Positions 19,816-28,604 of a stretch of DNA of 64,000 bases are shown in pieces. Each line of letters starts with the position of its first letter. The stretch's first letter is position 1. The notes under the pieces were generated by a model. It was not told the origin of the DNA. It did not search any database and saw only the letters and a program-made list of their open reading frames with translations. The position numbers and the translations under genes were made by a program. The stretch comes from Streptomyces sp. SN-593 (GTDB taxonomy: Bacteria > Actinomycetota > Actinomycetes > Streptomycetales > Streptomycetaceae), in assembly GCF_016756395.1 (NCBI RefSeq), contig NZ_AP018365.1, positions 682,001 to 746,000 on the forward strand, in the 5' to 3' direction.

Positions 19816-20172
19816 CAGCACCGTAGAAGGAGAAGAGGCGTTCGTATGGCCGGCAAAGCAGATGCGTGCGGCAATGCCGCGTGGAGGAACGGCGTTCCTC
19901 CGGAGTGGTTCTCGGCGCGGAGGATGTACGCGTACCAGGTGGGCGTTCTCCGCAACCGGTCGGGGATGAGTTTGGTGCAGCTCGGGGAGAAGACGTGCTA
20001 CGAGCAGTCGTTCCTTCACCGGGTGGAGAAAGGGGACCGGTTGGGGCACGTGCTGGTGGCGCGCACCCTGGACAGGGTGTACGGGACCGGGGACCTGCTG
20101 GAACGGCTGTGGTACCTGGCGAAGCACGAGTTCCACGACCGTGAACTCACCGGGGGGATGGGCCCGTTCGAG
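19816..20172 (+). repeat. Source or sister copy of the duplicated leader and 5' coding segment
   Basis: The counterpart of 17736-18126, with the same leader, ribosome-binding site (GAAGGAGAAGAGG) and first codons. High similarity here but low similarity between the neighbouring minus-strand regulators indicates a recent duplication or gene conversion limited to this strand. Confidence 0.8.
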
Positions 20173-20724
20173 GCGAAGGCGGCCAACATCCTGGAGTACG
20201 CCCCCGGCACCCTCCCGGATCTGCTCCAGACCGCCGCCTACACGCGGGAACTCCTGCACCTGGCCCAGCTCGGCAACGGGCAGGCGGACCAGCAGATCGC
20301 GGCCCTGCGCGACCGACAGGTGCGCTTGGTCGGCGCGCGGCTGCGGTACCGGGCGTTGATCGACGAAGCGGTGCTGCGCCGCGGGGCGCGGGACGCGAAG
20401 ACGTGGACCGGGCAGGTGGAGCATCTGGTCGACGCGGCGCAGTGGCCGGGGGTCGTGGTGCACGTGGTGCCGTTCGACGCCGGTCCGCACCACGTGCGCT
20501 CCCCGCTGGAGCTGGCCTACCTCCACGACGGTGGCGCGGTGGCGTGCATGCAGGGCGGTTGGCGCGACCACCTGACCGACGACCCGGAGGACGTCGAGTC
20601 GCTGCGGGGCACACTGGACGCGCTGCGTGACCTCGCGATGACCCCGGCGGCGTCGCTGGCGCTCCTGCGCGCCCTGCTGGCCGAGCAGACCGGGGACGAG
20701 CCGCCGACGGACGGGGAAGCGTGA
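19846..20724 (+). CDS. XRE-family regulator with DUF5753 (Scr1-type) domain
   Basis: 292 residues. The HTH lies at about 24-75 (MYAYQVGVLRNRSGMSLVQL, then SFLHRVEKGDR), followed by the DUF5753 domain from about 108: ILEYAPGTLPDLLQTAAYTR, QIAALRDRQVRLV, YRALIDEAVLRR, VEHLVDAAQWPGVVVHVVPF. Such regulators usually pair with a small DUF397 protein in streptomycetes; here the partner position is taken by the 172-residue protein that overlaps by 4 bp. Members influence development and antibiotic production; the target here is unknown. It is the intact version of the pseudogene at 17766. Confidence 0.87.
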   Translation: MAGKADACGNAAWRNGVPPEWFSARRMYAYQVGVLRNRSGMSLVQLGEKTCYEQSFLHRVEKGDRLGHVLVARTLDRVYGTGDLLERLWYLAKHEFHDRELTGGMGPFEAKAANILEYAPGTLPDLLQTAAYTRELLHLAQLGNGQADQQIAALRDRQVRLVGARLRYRALIDEAVLRRGARDAKTWTGQVEHLVDAAQWPGVVVHVVPFDAGPHHVRSPLELAYLHDGGAVACMQGGWRDHLTDDPEDVESLRGTLDALRDLAMTPAASLALLRALLAEQTGDEPPTDGEA

Positions 20725-21239
20725 GTTCCGCCGGTGACGAAGCGGCTGTCGCCGCGTTACGGACCACCGGGCGGCCCCGCACCTGGCGGGTCATGGCGAC
20801 CAACGGCGTCACGGTGTCCTGGTACCTGCCGCCGTGGGCGTACGAGGACCCCAGCAGGTCCGAGGTGGACCCGCACCACCTCCCCGTCGCCCTGGTCGAC
20901 GTCGAGCTGTTCCGCTACTTCGAGGACGTCGTCGACCCCCTGGTGGGCCCGGGCGACGGTCTGGACGGCGACGGGTTCGTGCTGGCGTACTTCTGCGCGG
21001 TCACGTGCCGCCCCTTCGCCGACCGCGAGGTGCCCGACGCGCCGGTGCACCCGGTCCTGACCGTCCAGGTCGGCAGCGGCGACGAGACGGTGTGCCACGA
21101 CCCGGCGGAGCTGGCCGCGCTCATCGCCCGCCTGCGGACCCACACCGACTACCTCGACCAGCACGTCCACCCCGCGTTCACCGCGATCCACGACGACTGG
21201 GAAGTCCACCACCGCACCGTGGCGAAACCGCCTCCGTGA
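20721..21239 (+). CDS. DUF6907-like protein coupled to XRE/DUF5753 gene
   Basis: 172 residues from a GTG that overlaps the regulator stop (GTGA). The layout RTWRVMATNGVTVSWYLPPWAYEDPS, an acidic central part, and the late DPAELAALIARLRTHTDYLDQ helix resembles DUF6907-type Streptomyces proteins, but this is recognition from memory rather than a search. There is no signal peptide or membrane segment. The coupling suggests a partner of the regulator, in the place where DUF397 proteins normally sit. Confidence 0.6.
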   Translation: MSSAGDEAAVAALRTTGRPRTWRVMATNGVTVSWYLPPWAYEDPSRSEVDPHHLPVALVDVELFRYFEDVVDPLVGPGDGLDGDGFVLAYFCAVTCRPFADREVPDAPVHPVLTVQVGSGDETVCHDPAELAALIARLRTHTDYLDQHVHPAFTAIHDDWEVHHRTVAKPPP

Positions 21240-21389
21240 GACGGGACACGCCGGCTGACCGTGACGACGTTCCCCTCGCCTCCGCCGGGAGAGGCCCCTC
21301 CCGCCCGAAGCGCCCCGGGAAGAGCGGGACCGACCGGCCACGGCGGACCGCAAGGTCCCGTGGTTCCGCGGACGGGGCAGACTGGGGGC

Positions 21390-22229
21390 ATGGTCGGCGC
21401 CGAAATCCATCGGGTGGACGCGTGGCGCCCGAAGGTCCCGGGCATCACGGAAGTGCTGCACGCCCACTTCACGCACCACGCCTACCCCGTGCACACGCAC
21501 ACCACGTGGGACCTGATGCTGCTGGACGACGGGGTGGTCGACTTCGCGCTGGACCGCACCCGCCACGGCGCGACGGACGCCAGCCGCGTGGTCCTGCTGC
21601 CCCCGGGGGTGCCGCACGACGGCCGCACCGTGAACGCGACGGGCTTCCGCAAGCGCGTGCTGTACCTGAGCACGGACGTGCTGCCCGCCCGCCTGGCCGG
21701 CAAGGCGGTCGCCGGGCCGATCCTGGGCGACGCGGCGCTGCGCGCGCGGGTGCACCGCCTGCACGCGGCCCTGCGCGACCGCGACGACGCGCTGGAGGCG
21801 CAGTCCCGCCTCGCCTTCGTCCGCGAGCGCCTGCTGGTGCACCTCGACGCGCACCGGGTGCGGCCCCCTGGCCGCGAGGGCGACCGCCTCGCCGCGCGGC
21901 TGCGCGAGCTGCTGGACGCCCGGCTCGCCGACGGCCTGACCCTCGGCGAGGCCACCTCGCTCCTGCACGCCCACCCCACCCACCTGATCCGCAGCTTCTC
22001 CCGCGCCTACGGCCTGCCCCCGCACACCTATCTCACCGGGCTGCGGATCGAGCGCGCCCGCCGACTGCTGCTGGCCGGGGAGCGGCCGGTCGAGGTGGCC
22101 GCGGCCGTCGGGTTCTACGACCAGGCCCACCTGAACCGGCACTTCAAGCGCCACCTCGGCGTGACCCCGGTCGCCTACGCCCGCCGCCGCCATAGCGCCG
22201 TCCCGGTCGGACGTCCGGCCCCGCGCTGA
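21390..22229 (+). CDS. AraC-family transcriptional regulator
   Basis: 279 residues from the ATG at 21390. The N-terminal cupin sensor domain includes HFTHHAYPVHTHTTWDLMLLDDG; the C-terminal double HTH runs from about 165 to 265, with HLIRSFSRAYGLPPHTYLTGLRI... and the signature FYDQAHLNRHFKRHLGVTP. An internal part (21729-21870) is duplicated in the mosaic pseudogene at 18124-18262. It may control the divergent or neighbouring SDR gene, but no operator was identified. Confidence 0.85.
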   Translation: MVGAEIHRVDAWRPKVPGITEVLHAHFTHHAYPVHTHTTWDLMLLDDGVVDFALDRTRHGATDASRVVLLPPGVPHDGRTVNATGFRKRVLYLSTDVLPARLAGKAVAGPILGDAALRARVHRLHAALRDRDDALEAQSRLAFVRERLLVHLDAHRVRPPGREGDRLAARLRELLDARLADGLTLGEATSLLHAHPTHLIRSFSRAYGLPPHTYLTGLRIERARRLLLAGERPVEVAAAVGFYDQAHLNRHFKRHLGVTPVAYARRRHSAVPVGRPAPR

Positions 22230-22334
22230 CCGCGTCGGGAACCCGCCGGTCGGATGCCCGCACCGCCTCGCGTTCCGCGGGTGCCCCCTCCGTCGTCCCG
22301 GGCGCCCCGGGGCGCCCACGTGCACCCGTTCCGC

Positions 22335-23135
22335 TCAGAAGGCGGAGCGGATGAGGCCGCCGTCGACGCGGAGGGTGGCCCCGCTGACGTACTGGGCGTA
22401 GGCGCTGCACAGGTACGCCACCGCCGCCGCGATCTCGTCGGGCTCGCCGAACCGGCCCTGGTCGTTGGGGATGAGTGCGTCGACCGCGTTCGGCCGGATC
22501 TCCTCCCACGTGGCGCCCCAGCCGCGGGCGGGCCCGATCTGCGTGACGAGCTCGCGCGTCGCGTCGACCAGGATCGCGCCGGGCGAGACGACGTTCGAGG
22601 TCACACCGGTGCCCTTGAGTTCGCGGGCCAGCGAGACCGCGAGGTTGTGGCGGGCGGCCAGCGTGGCGTTGTACTGCGGGTGGCTGTCCATCGGCTGCGA
22701 GGCCAGGCCGCCCCCGACGGTGACGACCCGCCCCCAGCCGCGCTCGCGCATCGCCGGGACCAGGTGCCGGATCATCCGGACGCCGGAGACGACGTTGACG
22801 TTGTAGGTGTCGCTCCATTCGGCGGGCGTCGCCTCCGCCCAGGACACGTGCCGGTAGAAGCCGGCGTTGTTGACGAGGATGTCCACCGGGCCGCCGGCCG
22901 TCGCCGCGCGGGCGACCTCGGCGGCGCCCTCGTCGGTGGCGAGGTCGCCCAGTGCCGTGGTGGCCGTGCCGCCGGCCTCGCGGATCGCCGCCGCGACGGC
23001 CTCCGCCCGGTCCCGGTTCCGCCCGTGGACCACGACGGCCGCGCCCTCCGCCGCCAGCATCCTGGCGGTCGCCTCGCCGAGGCCGGCGCTGGAGCCGGTG
23101 ACCAGCGCGCGCTTGCCGATGAGATCGAGGTTCAT
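22335..23135 (-). CDS. SDR-family protein lacking the catalytic Ser and Lys
   Basis: 266 residues with a normal Rossmann start (TGSSAGLG, residues 13-20), NNAG and a C-terminal VDGGLIRSAF. The active site is altered: Tyr155 is present, but YxxxK reads YNATL with Leu159 in place of Lys, and the usual Ser position is Gly in TVGGGLAS. Fold and cofactor binding look intact, so it may be a non-catalytic or unusual SDR. A palindrome at 23198-23221 lies in its promoter region and a TetR gene sits upstream on the same strand. Confidence 0.8.
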   Translation of the reverse strand: MNLDLIGKRALVTGSSAGLGEATARMLAAEGAAVVVHGRNRDRAEAVAAAIREAGGTATTALGDLATDEGAAEVARAATAGGPVDILVNNAGFYRHVSWAEATPAEWSDTYNVNVVSGVRMIRHLVPAMRERGWGRVVTVGGGLASQPMDSHPQYNATLAARHNLAVSLARELKGTGVTSNVVSPGAILVDATRELVTQIGPARGWGATWEEIRPNAVDALIPNDQGRFGEPDEIAAAVAYLCSAYAQYVSGATLRVDGGLIRSAF

Positions 23136-23531
23136 CTGGTGTTCCTTTCCCGGGCCGCCCCGCGCCCTTCTGACGTGGGGAAACGACCGCTTACCCGACA
23201 AGTCTACAACTGTAGACTTGTGAGTGCGGCCAGTCCGGGTCGGCGGGTCGGCGGGTCGGCGCAGGGTGCGGCCAGCCCGGGTCGGCGGGGCGTCGCAGAG
23301 GGGGCGGGCCTCAGCGGCAGGGCGGTACGGGGCCGCGCGGTACGGGGCCGGGCGGGTGGCGCGCGTCAGGACTGGCCCGCGCGGGCCCGCGTCGATCCTG
23401 CGCTGCCCCCGCGCGCACGGCGGCCGCGGCAAGGCCGTCGGGCCCCGGTCGTCGGGCCCCGGTCGTCGGCACTCCGCCGTCGGACCCAGCCGTCGAGGGC
23501 GGGCCGTCGAGGGCGGGCCGGAGGGTTCGGA
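23136..23531. other. 396-bp gene-free stretch between SDR and TetR genes
   Basis: Apart from the palindrome at 23198-23221 it contains only low-complexity GC-rich sequence with imperfect GGTCGGCGGGTCGGCG-like repeats (about 23235-23290) and CCCCGGTCGTCGG repeats near 23440-23470. No gene is supported. Confidence 0.6.
23198..23221. promoter_or_regulatory. 24-bp palindrome, probable operator of the SDR gene
   Basis: Arms ACAAGTCTACA and TGTAGACTTGT are perfect over 11 bp and separated by AC. It lies 63 bp upstream of the SDR start. It is AT-rich compared with the surroundings, typical of a TetR- or BlaI-type operator; the TetR protein encoded just upstream is the natural candidate. Confidence 0.65.
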
Positions 23532-24152
23532 TCAGTCGTCGGCGGGGGTGGAGCCGGAGCCGGGAGAGGGCGCGGCTCCGGTCTCCCGGGTGACCGGTTC
23601 GAGCATGCCGGCCAGCAGTTCGGCGAGCCGGGCGTCGTCGGCCTCGGCCAGGGCGCTGGTTCCGATGACGGTGCGCAGCAACCAGGTCCCCGCCGCGAGG
23701 GCGAGCCCGAGTTGGGCCCGGACGTCCGCCTCGGGACCGCCGATCAGGCCGGCCAGCCGCGTCCCCGCGTGCCCTTCGATGCCCCGCCGGACGATGTCCG
23801 CGGCCTCGGGGTCGGACGCGCACCGCAGGGTGAGCAGGAACGGGTCGAGGCGTTCCGCGCCGGGCGCGGTGCGCTCGGCGAGCGCCCGCGCCATCGTCCG
23901 CGCCGCCCCGCTGCGTTCGGTGCCGACGACGGTCGGCGGCCCGAAGGAACGGTCCACCACCTCGGCGAACAGGCCCTGCTTCGAGCCGAAGTAGCGGTTG
24001 ATCATCATCGCCGTCACCCCCGCCCGCTCGGCGATCTGCCGGACACCGGCGCGGGCGTACCCGTGCTCGGTGAACTCGACGACGGCGGCGGTGAGGATCG
24101 CTTCACGGGTCGTCGCGGCGTCGCGCCGTCGGGCGGGGGGTGCGGCACTCAT
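23532..24152 (-). CDS. TetR-family transcriptional regulator
   Basis: 206 residues from the ATG at 24152. The N-terminal HTH is typical: TREAILTAAVVEFTEHGYARAGVRQIAERAGVTAMMINRYFGSKQGLFAEVV (about 15-66). The C-terminal ligand domain is helical and unassigned. The gene precedes the SDR gene on the same strand with a 396-bp gap that contains a strong palindrome, its probable operator. The frame is open further upstream but only through repeat sequence. Confidence 0.87.
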   Translation of the reverse strand: MSAAPPARRRDAATTREAILTAAVVEFTEHGYARAGVRQIAERAGVTAMMINRYFGSKQGLFAEVVDRSFGPPTVVGTERSGAARTMARALAERTAPGAERLDPFLLTLRCASDPEAADIVRRGIEGHAGTRLAGLIGGPEADVRAQLGLALAAGTWLLRTVIGTSALAEADDARLAELLAGMLEPVTRETGAAPSPGSGSTPADD

Positions 24153-24183
24153 GGACCCGAGCATATGCGCGGCGCCCCGCCGC

Positions 24184-24307
24184 CACGGATCACGCGGAGC
24201 GCACGCGGAACCCTCGTCCGACCCCATGGATCACGCGGAGCGCACGCGGAACCCTCGTCCGCCGCCATGGATCACGCGGAGTACACGCGGAACCCTCGTC
24301 CGCCTCC
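24184..24307. repeat. Three tandem 41-bp repeats
   Basis: The phrase GGATCACGCGGAG starts at 24187, 24228 and 24269, an exact 41-bp period; each unit continues with ACGCGGAACCCTCGTCCG. The array lies between the TetR start and the 3' end of the next minus-strand gene. The period is not a multiple of 3, arguing against a coding role. Confidence 0.85.
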
Positions 24308-24311
24308 GCGG

Positions 24312-24878
24312 CTACACCTCCCGGCCGAGGAAGTTCAGCAACCTCGTCTGGGCGTCGGCACCGCGGGCCGAGGGGACCTTGGCGCCGAACGCCCTCGGCA
24401 TCCGGATGTCCTCGTCCTCCGGCAGCAGGATCCCGGTCGCCACGGCCACCGCCTCGGGGTCCAGCGCCTCGTCCTGGCCGGTCGCCCGCGCCAGGTCCCA
24501 TCCGTGGATCAAGGTGTCGGCACACGCCATCCGCCTCACGAACTCCTCGAACGGGAGAGAGCCGAACTCCTCCCCCAGGAGGGCACGGGCCTTCCCCGGG
24601 TCGCGCAGGGCGGCCCCGACCTCCCCGGATGCCGCGCCCCAGGCCCGGGCCAGGTCCTCGCCCCGCCCCGGCGCGGAGTAGTCCGACCCGTCCAGCCCGG
24701 CGACCGCCCGCCGGTGGTTCGAGACCACGTGGGCGGCGACGTCCCGAGCGGTCCATCCGGGGCAGGGGGACGGATCCTCCCATCGGTCCTGCGGGCAGTC
24801 GTGGATCAGTTCCCCGAAGCGGCCCGCGATCCGCCCGTAGAGCTCCGGCACCGAAGAAGCCACGTCACTCCTCATCAC
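24312..24878 (-). CDS. TIGR03086-family (DinB/mycothiol-isomerase-like) protein
   Basis: 188 residues. It has the four-helix layout of actinobacterial maleylpyruvate-isomerase-like N-terminal domains: DCPQDRWEDPSPCPGWTARDVAAHVVSNHRR with a conserved His, and ADTLIHGWDLARATG with the second His pair. Family members bind a divalent metal and some use mycothiol; the reaction for this protein is unknown. Confidence 0.75.
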   Translation of the reverse strand: MMRSDVASSVPELYGRIAGRFGELIHDCPQDRWEDPSPCPGWTARDVAAHVVSNHRRAVAGLDGSDYSAPGRGEDLARAWGAASGEVGAALRDPGKARALLGEEFGSLPFEEFVRRMACADTLIHGWDLARATGQDEALDPEAVAVATGILLPEDEDIRMPRAFGAKVPSARGADAQTRLLNFLGREV

Positions 24879-24995
24879 TGGTCAGGTCGGCGACGGCCCC
24901 ACCCTGGCACACGCGACGCGCAAGGGGCACCAGCGGCCGGACCGCGACCGGACCTCGGCCGGAGCACCTCTGCCGCGCGCCGGGGGACGCGGCCG

Positions 24996-27062
24996 TCAGA
25001 CCGTCGCGATCGCCGGGTCGCTCACCCCCGGGCGGCCGTTCTCCACGTGCCCGGCGAAGCGCCGTGCGAACGCCGCGTCGTGGTCCGACACCACCGTCAC
25101 GTCGTACCAGCGGCCGGAGCGGGCGAGGTCGAGCCGGTGGGTCTCGCGGCGGCCGGCGCGCACCACGAGCATCCGCTGCTTCCCGTCGTACGCGTCGCGC
25201 ACCGTGAACCGGATGTCGCTGCCGCCGGAGTTGGCCAGGGTCAGTTCCACCTGCCCGGTCCGCGCGTCGTGGCGGGCGGTCACCTCCGCGGCGGCGCGGT
25301 GCGCGGAGCCGCTGAAGGCGCGCAGGAAGCCGGCCGGTCCGTGCACGGTCAGGTCGTACGCGCCGGCGGTGGCGTCGGTGTCCCAGTGCCCGGCGATGGT
25401 GTGCCCGGCGCCGGTGGTGTACGTCCACGGACCGTCGGTGCGGTTGCCGGAGGTGACGTGGAAGCAGGCGCCCGCGCCGGTGCCGCCGCCGAACGTGAGG
25501 GTGACGCGCCCGTCGGAGGCGGTGACGGCCGCGTCGGCGCGCGGCGCGTAGGGCAGCGGCCTGGTCGGGCGGGAGCCCTTCTCCTGGCGGGGCACCGCCT
25601 GCCGCGCGGGCGGCACCGGCACGTAGGAGTCGTGCCGGTCGGAGTCCGGCGGCAGGTAGCCGTCGGTGCCGGGCAGGCGGGCCGGCCCGTCGTGCTGGAG
25701 CGAGAAGTCGAACGCCGAGGTCAGGTCGCCGCAGACCGCGCGCCGCCACGGCGAGATCTGCGGCTCGCGCACGCCGAAGCGCCGCTCGATGAACCGCACG
25801 ATCGAGGTGTGGTCGAACGTCTCGGAGCAGACGTAGCCCCCGGTGCTCCACGGCGAGACCACGATCATCGGCACCCGCTGGCCGAGGCCGTACGGGCCGG
25901 GCGCGTAGGTGGAGTTGCCCGGGAAGAGTTCGAGCGAGGTGTCGACGGTCGAGCCGCCCCGGCCCGGCGCGGCGGCGTACGGCGGCACCACGTGGTCGAA
26001 GTAGCCGTCGTTCTCGTCATAGGTGATCAGCAGGGCGGTCCGGCTCCACACCGCGGGGTCGGAGGTGAGCGCGTCCAGGACCTGCGAGATGTACCAGGCG
26101 CCGTAGTTCGCGGGCCAGTTGGGGTGCTCGGAGAACGCCTCGGGCGCGGCGATCCAGGACACCTGAGGCAGCCGGCCGGCCCGCACGTCGGCGCGCAGCA
26201 CGTCGAAGAAGCCGTCGCCGGCCTTCGCGTCGGTGCCGGTGCGGGCCTTGTCGTAGAGCGGGTCGCCGGGCACGGCGTTGCGGTACTGGTCGAAGTAGAG
26301 CAGCGAGTTGTCGCCGTAGTTGCCGCGGTAGGCGTCCTCGATCCAGCCCCAGCCGCCGGCCGCGTCCAGGCCGTCGCCGACGTCCTGGTAGATCTTCCAG
26401 GAGACGCCGGCCGCTTCGAGCCGCTCGGGGTAGGTGGTCCAGCTATATCCGGCCTCGGAGTTGTCCACGACCGGGCCGCCGCCCTTGCCGTCGTTCCCGG
26501 TCCAACCCGTCCACATGTAGTAGCGGTTGGGATCGGTGCCGCCGATCAGCGAGCAGTGGTAGGCGTCGCAGACGGTGAACGCGTCGGCGAGCGCGTAGTG
26601 GAACGGGATGTCGGCGCGGGTCAGATGGGCCATGGTGGCCGCGGACTTGGCCGCGATCCACTGGTCGTAGCGCCCGCCGTTGACCGCCGCGTGGCTGCCG
26701 GTCCACTCGTGGTTGAGGCCCTCGATGAACTTCATGCCCAGGTCCTGCGTGTCCGGGTGGTACGGCAGCACCTCGCCGGCGTCCGGACCCGTGCCGTCGG
26801 GCTGGTGCCACACGGACTTGCCGCTGGGCAGGGTGACGGGCCGGGGGTCGCCGAAGCCGCGCACTCCGCGCAGCGAGCCGAAGTAGTGGTCGAAGGAGCG
26901 GTTCTCCTGCATGAGGACGACGATGTGGTCCACGTCCTGGAGGGTGCCGGTGCGCCGCCCGGCCGGGATGGCGGCGGCCCGGGTGATGCTGCCGGACAGG
27001 GCGGAGAAGCCGGCGGTGGCCCCCGCGATCTGAAGGAAGCGGCGCCGGTTCAGTTCGGTCAT
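24996..27062 (-). CDS. Phosphocholine-specific phospholipase C, Tat-secreted
   Basis: 688 residues from the ATG at 27062. A Tat signal (LNRRRFLQIAGATAGFSALS, residues 4-23) is followed by the catalytic domain with HIVVLMQENRSFDHYFGSLRG, HALADAFTVCDAYH-like metal region and LLITYDENDGYFDHVVPP, then two C-terminal beta domains (about 500-680). It should hydrolyse phosphatidylcholine or sphingomyelin outside the cell. It is a clear paralogue of the product of 9574-11640. The frame is open to 27098 but the Tat motif fixes the start. Confidence 0.92.
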   Translation of the reverse strand: MTELNRRRFLQIAGATAGFSALSGSITRAAAIPAGRRTGTLQDVDHIVVLMQENRSFDHYFGSLRGVRGFGDPRPVTLPSGKSVWHQPDGTGPDAGEVLPYHPDTQDLGMKFIEGLNHEWTGSHAAVNGGRYDQWIAAKSAATMAHLTRADIPFHYALADAFTVCDAYHCSLIGGTDPNRYYMWTGWTGNDGKGGGPVVDNSEAGYSWTTYPERLEAAGVSWKIYQDVGDGLDAAGGWGWIEDAYRGNYGDNSLLYFDQYRNAVPGDPLYDKARTGTDAKAGDGFFDVLRADVRAGRLPQVSWIAAPEAFSEHPNWPANYGAWYISQVLDALTSDPAVWSRTALLITYDENDGYFDHVVPPYAAAPGRGGSTVDTSLELFPGNSTYAPGPYGLGQRVPMIVVSPWSTGGYVCSETFDHTSIVRFIERRFGVREPQISPWRRAVCGDLTSAFDFSLQHDGPARLPGTDGYLPPDSDRHDSYVPVPPARQAVPRQEKGSRPTRPLPYAPRADAAVTASDGRVTLTFGGGTGAGACFHVTSGNRTDGPWTYTTGAGHTIAGHWDTDATAGAYDLTVHGPAGFLRAFSGSAHRAAAEVTARHDARTGQVELTLANSGGSDIRFTVRDAYDGKQRMLVVRAGRRETHRLDLARSGRWYDVTVVSDHDAAFARRFAGHVENGRPGVSDPAIATV

Positions 27063-27797
27063 GGCTCGCGGGACCTCTTTGGCTCGGGGCGGATGCACGG
27101 CCGGTCGGCGCAGGCGGGTGACGTACGTGACCGGTGTGCCGCCGACGTGTCGTCGACGGGTGGGCGGGGAGGAGCGGACGGCGGTACGCCGGGGGCGGTA
27201 CGGGGGTGGCGCGGCGCCCGGCCGGGACGGCCCGGGCCGAGCCGTCCCAGATCACCGAGCGCCGGCGAAGGGCGGGTGTCGCCCGCGTGGCGCGCCGCCG
27301 TACGGACCGCGAACAGCCCCCGCCACGCTGCCGCGTCGCGGGTCCGGGAGGGCGCGCGGGTGGACCTGGGCACGGGATGCCCCCGCGGCCGGCCCGGCGA
27401 CCGCGCCGTCACCGTGGGTTCCGTCGCCGCCCGGCAAGGCGCCGTTCAACCGGCCGTCGCCGCCGGGCGGGACCCTGCACGACGTCACCGCGCCGCTCCC
27501 GCGACCCGCGGGCACCGGGTCGGCGCGTCCCCGCACCTCCGGCACTCCCCGTACCTCCCCGTACCTCGCCGCACCTCCGCGCACCGCCGGGCCCGCACCG
27601 GGGGCGCCACCGCGATGGCCGCGCCGACGCGTCGCGCGCGCCCCCGGCCCGGCCCGGCCCGCGGCCCGGGAGCCGGGGGCCGCGGCCGTGCGCCGAAAGG
27701 GGCCCTCTGCGCGCCGCCAGGCGGGTGGCGCACGGCCCCGCCCACCGGGTGGGCTACGATCCGCCGAGTCCACCCCCTACCACGCAGGAGGCGTCAC
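27063..27797. other. 735-bp gene-free stretch between phospholipase C and GNAT genes
   Basis: A long divergent intergenic region. Its open frames in both directions are Arg/Pro/Ala/Gly-rich and match nothing. Near 27546-27587 there are four imperfect 10-bp repeats of the form CTCCCCGTAC. An imperfect dyad GTCAC-GTAC-GTCAC-like element occurs near 27115-27135, but spacing is wrong for a PHO box. No gene is supported. Confidence 0.55.
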
Positions 27798-28385
27798 GTG
27801 GCCGACAGCGAATACCGGGTCGAGATCGACGGTGCGCGCGTGCTCACCCCACGACTGCTCCTGCGGCCGTGGGAGGACGACGACGCGGCGGGTGCCCTCT
27901 CGGTCTACGGGGCCGACGAGGTGACCCGCTGGCTGGCCCCGGCCATGAGCCGCACCCCGGACGCCGACGCGATGCGCGAGCTGCTGGGCTGCTGGCGGGC
28001 GAACTGCGAGGAGCTGGAGGCGCCGGCCGGCCGCTGGGCCGTCGCCAGGCGCGACACCGGCGAGCTGGTCGGCGGCGCGGCGCTGCTCCCGCTGCCCCCG
28101 TACGGCGTGGACCTCGAGGTCGGCTGGCAGCTCGCCCCGACCGCCTGGGGCCTGGGGTACGCCTCGGAGGCCGGGCACGCCGTCGCGCACTACGCCTTCG
28201 AGGCGGGTGTGGACGAGATCTTCGCCGTCGTCCGCCCGCGCAACGAGCGCGGCGCCGCCACCGCGCGCCGCGTCGGCATGGAGTGGGTCGGCGAGACCGA
28301 GAAGTACTACGACCTGCGGCTCCAGGTGTACCGCCTGCGCAAAGCCGAGTTCCCGCCGGCGCCCGCCCCGCGCCCGGCCGGATAG
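27798..28385 (+). CDS. GNAT-family N-acetyltransferase (RimJ/RimL-like)
   Basis: 195 residues from GTG at 27798, preceded by AGGAGG at 27785-27790. The sequence begins with the family-typical LTPRLLLRPWEDDD. The GNAT core follows: EVGWQLAPTAWGLGYASEAG as acetyl-CoA site, then VRPRNERGAATARRVGMEWVGE. Such enzymes often acetylate N-termini or aminoglycoside-like substrates. It stands alone between two intergenic gaps. Confidence 0.87.
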   Translation: MADSEYRVEIDGARVLTPRLLLRPWEDDDAAGALSVYGADEVTRWLAPAMSRTPDADAMRELLGCWRANCEELEAPAGRWAVARRDTGELVGGAALLPLPPYGVDLEVGWQLAPTAWGLGYASEAGHAVAHYAFEAGVDEIFAVVRPRNERGAATARRVGMEWVGETEKYYDLRLQVYRLRKAEFPPAPAPRPAG

Positions 28386-28604
28386 CCTCCGCGGGACCCC
28401 GTCGGGCCCCTCCCGCACGGCGCCGGGCCCGCGCGGGGCGGTCGGAAATCCGGGCGAGCCGGGCGTGCCCCGGCTGTTACGGTACGGGGGCCGGCCGCGG
28501 GACTCCGGCGCGACTTCCGGAACCTGCCTCTGAAGCAATGATTCGCAGCTCGCGCTCCCACACCCCGGCCGGCGTCCCTCGTCATGGGAAGGGGTGCGTG
28601 CGCG

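Noticed and set aside
27115..27140. PHO-box-like GTCAC repeats upstream of the phospholipase C gene
   Set aside because: The repeats are 9 bp apart and imperfect; PhoP sites in streptomycetes need GTTCACC-like repeats with 11-bp period.
27252..27773. A 173-codon minus-strand open frame in the long gap before the GNAT gene
   Set aside because: Almost only Gly, Ala, Pro and Arg, with no domain or coding signal; likely chance.
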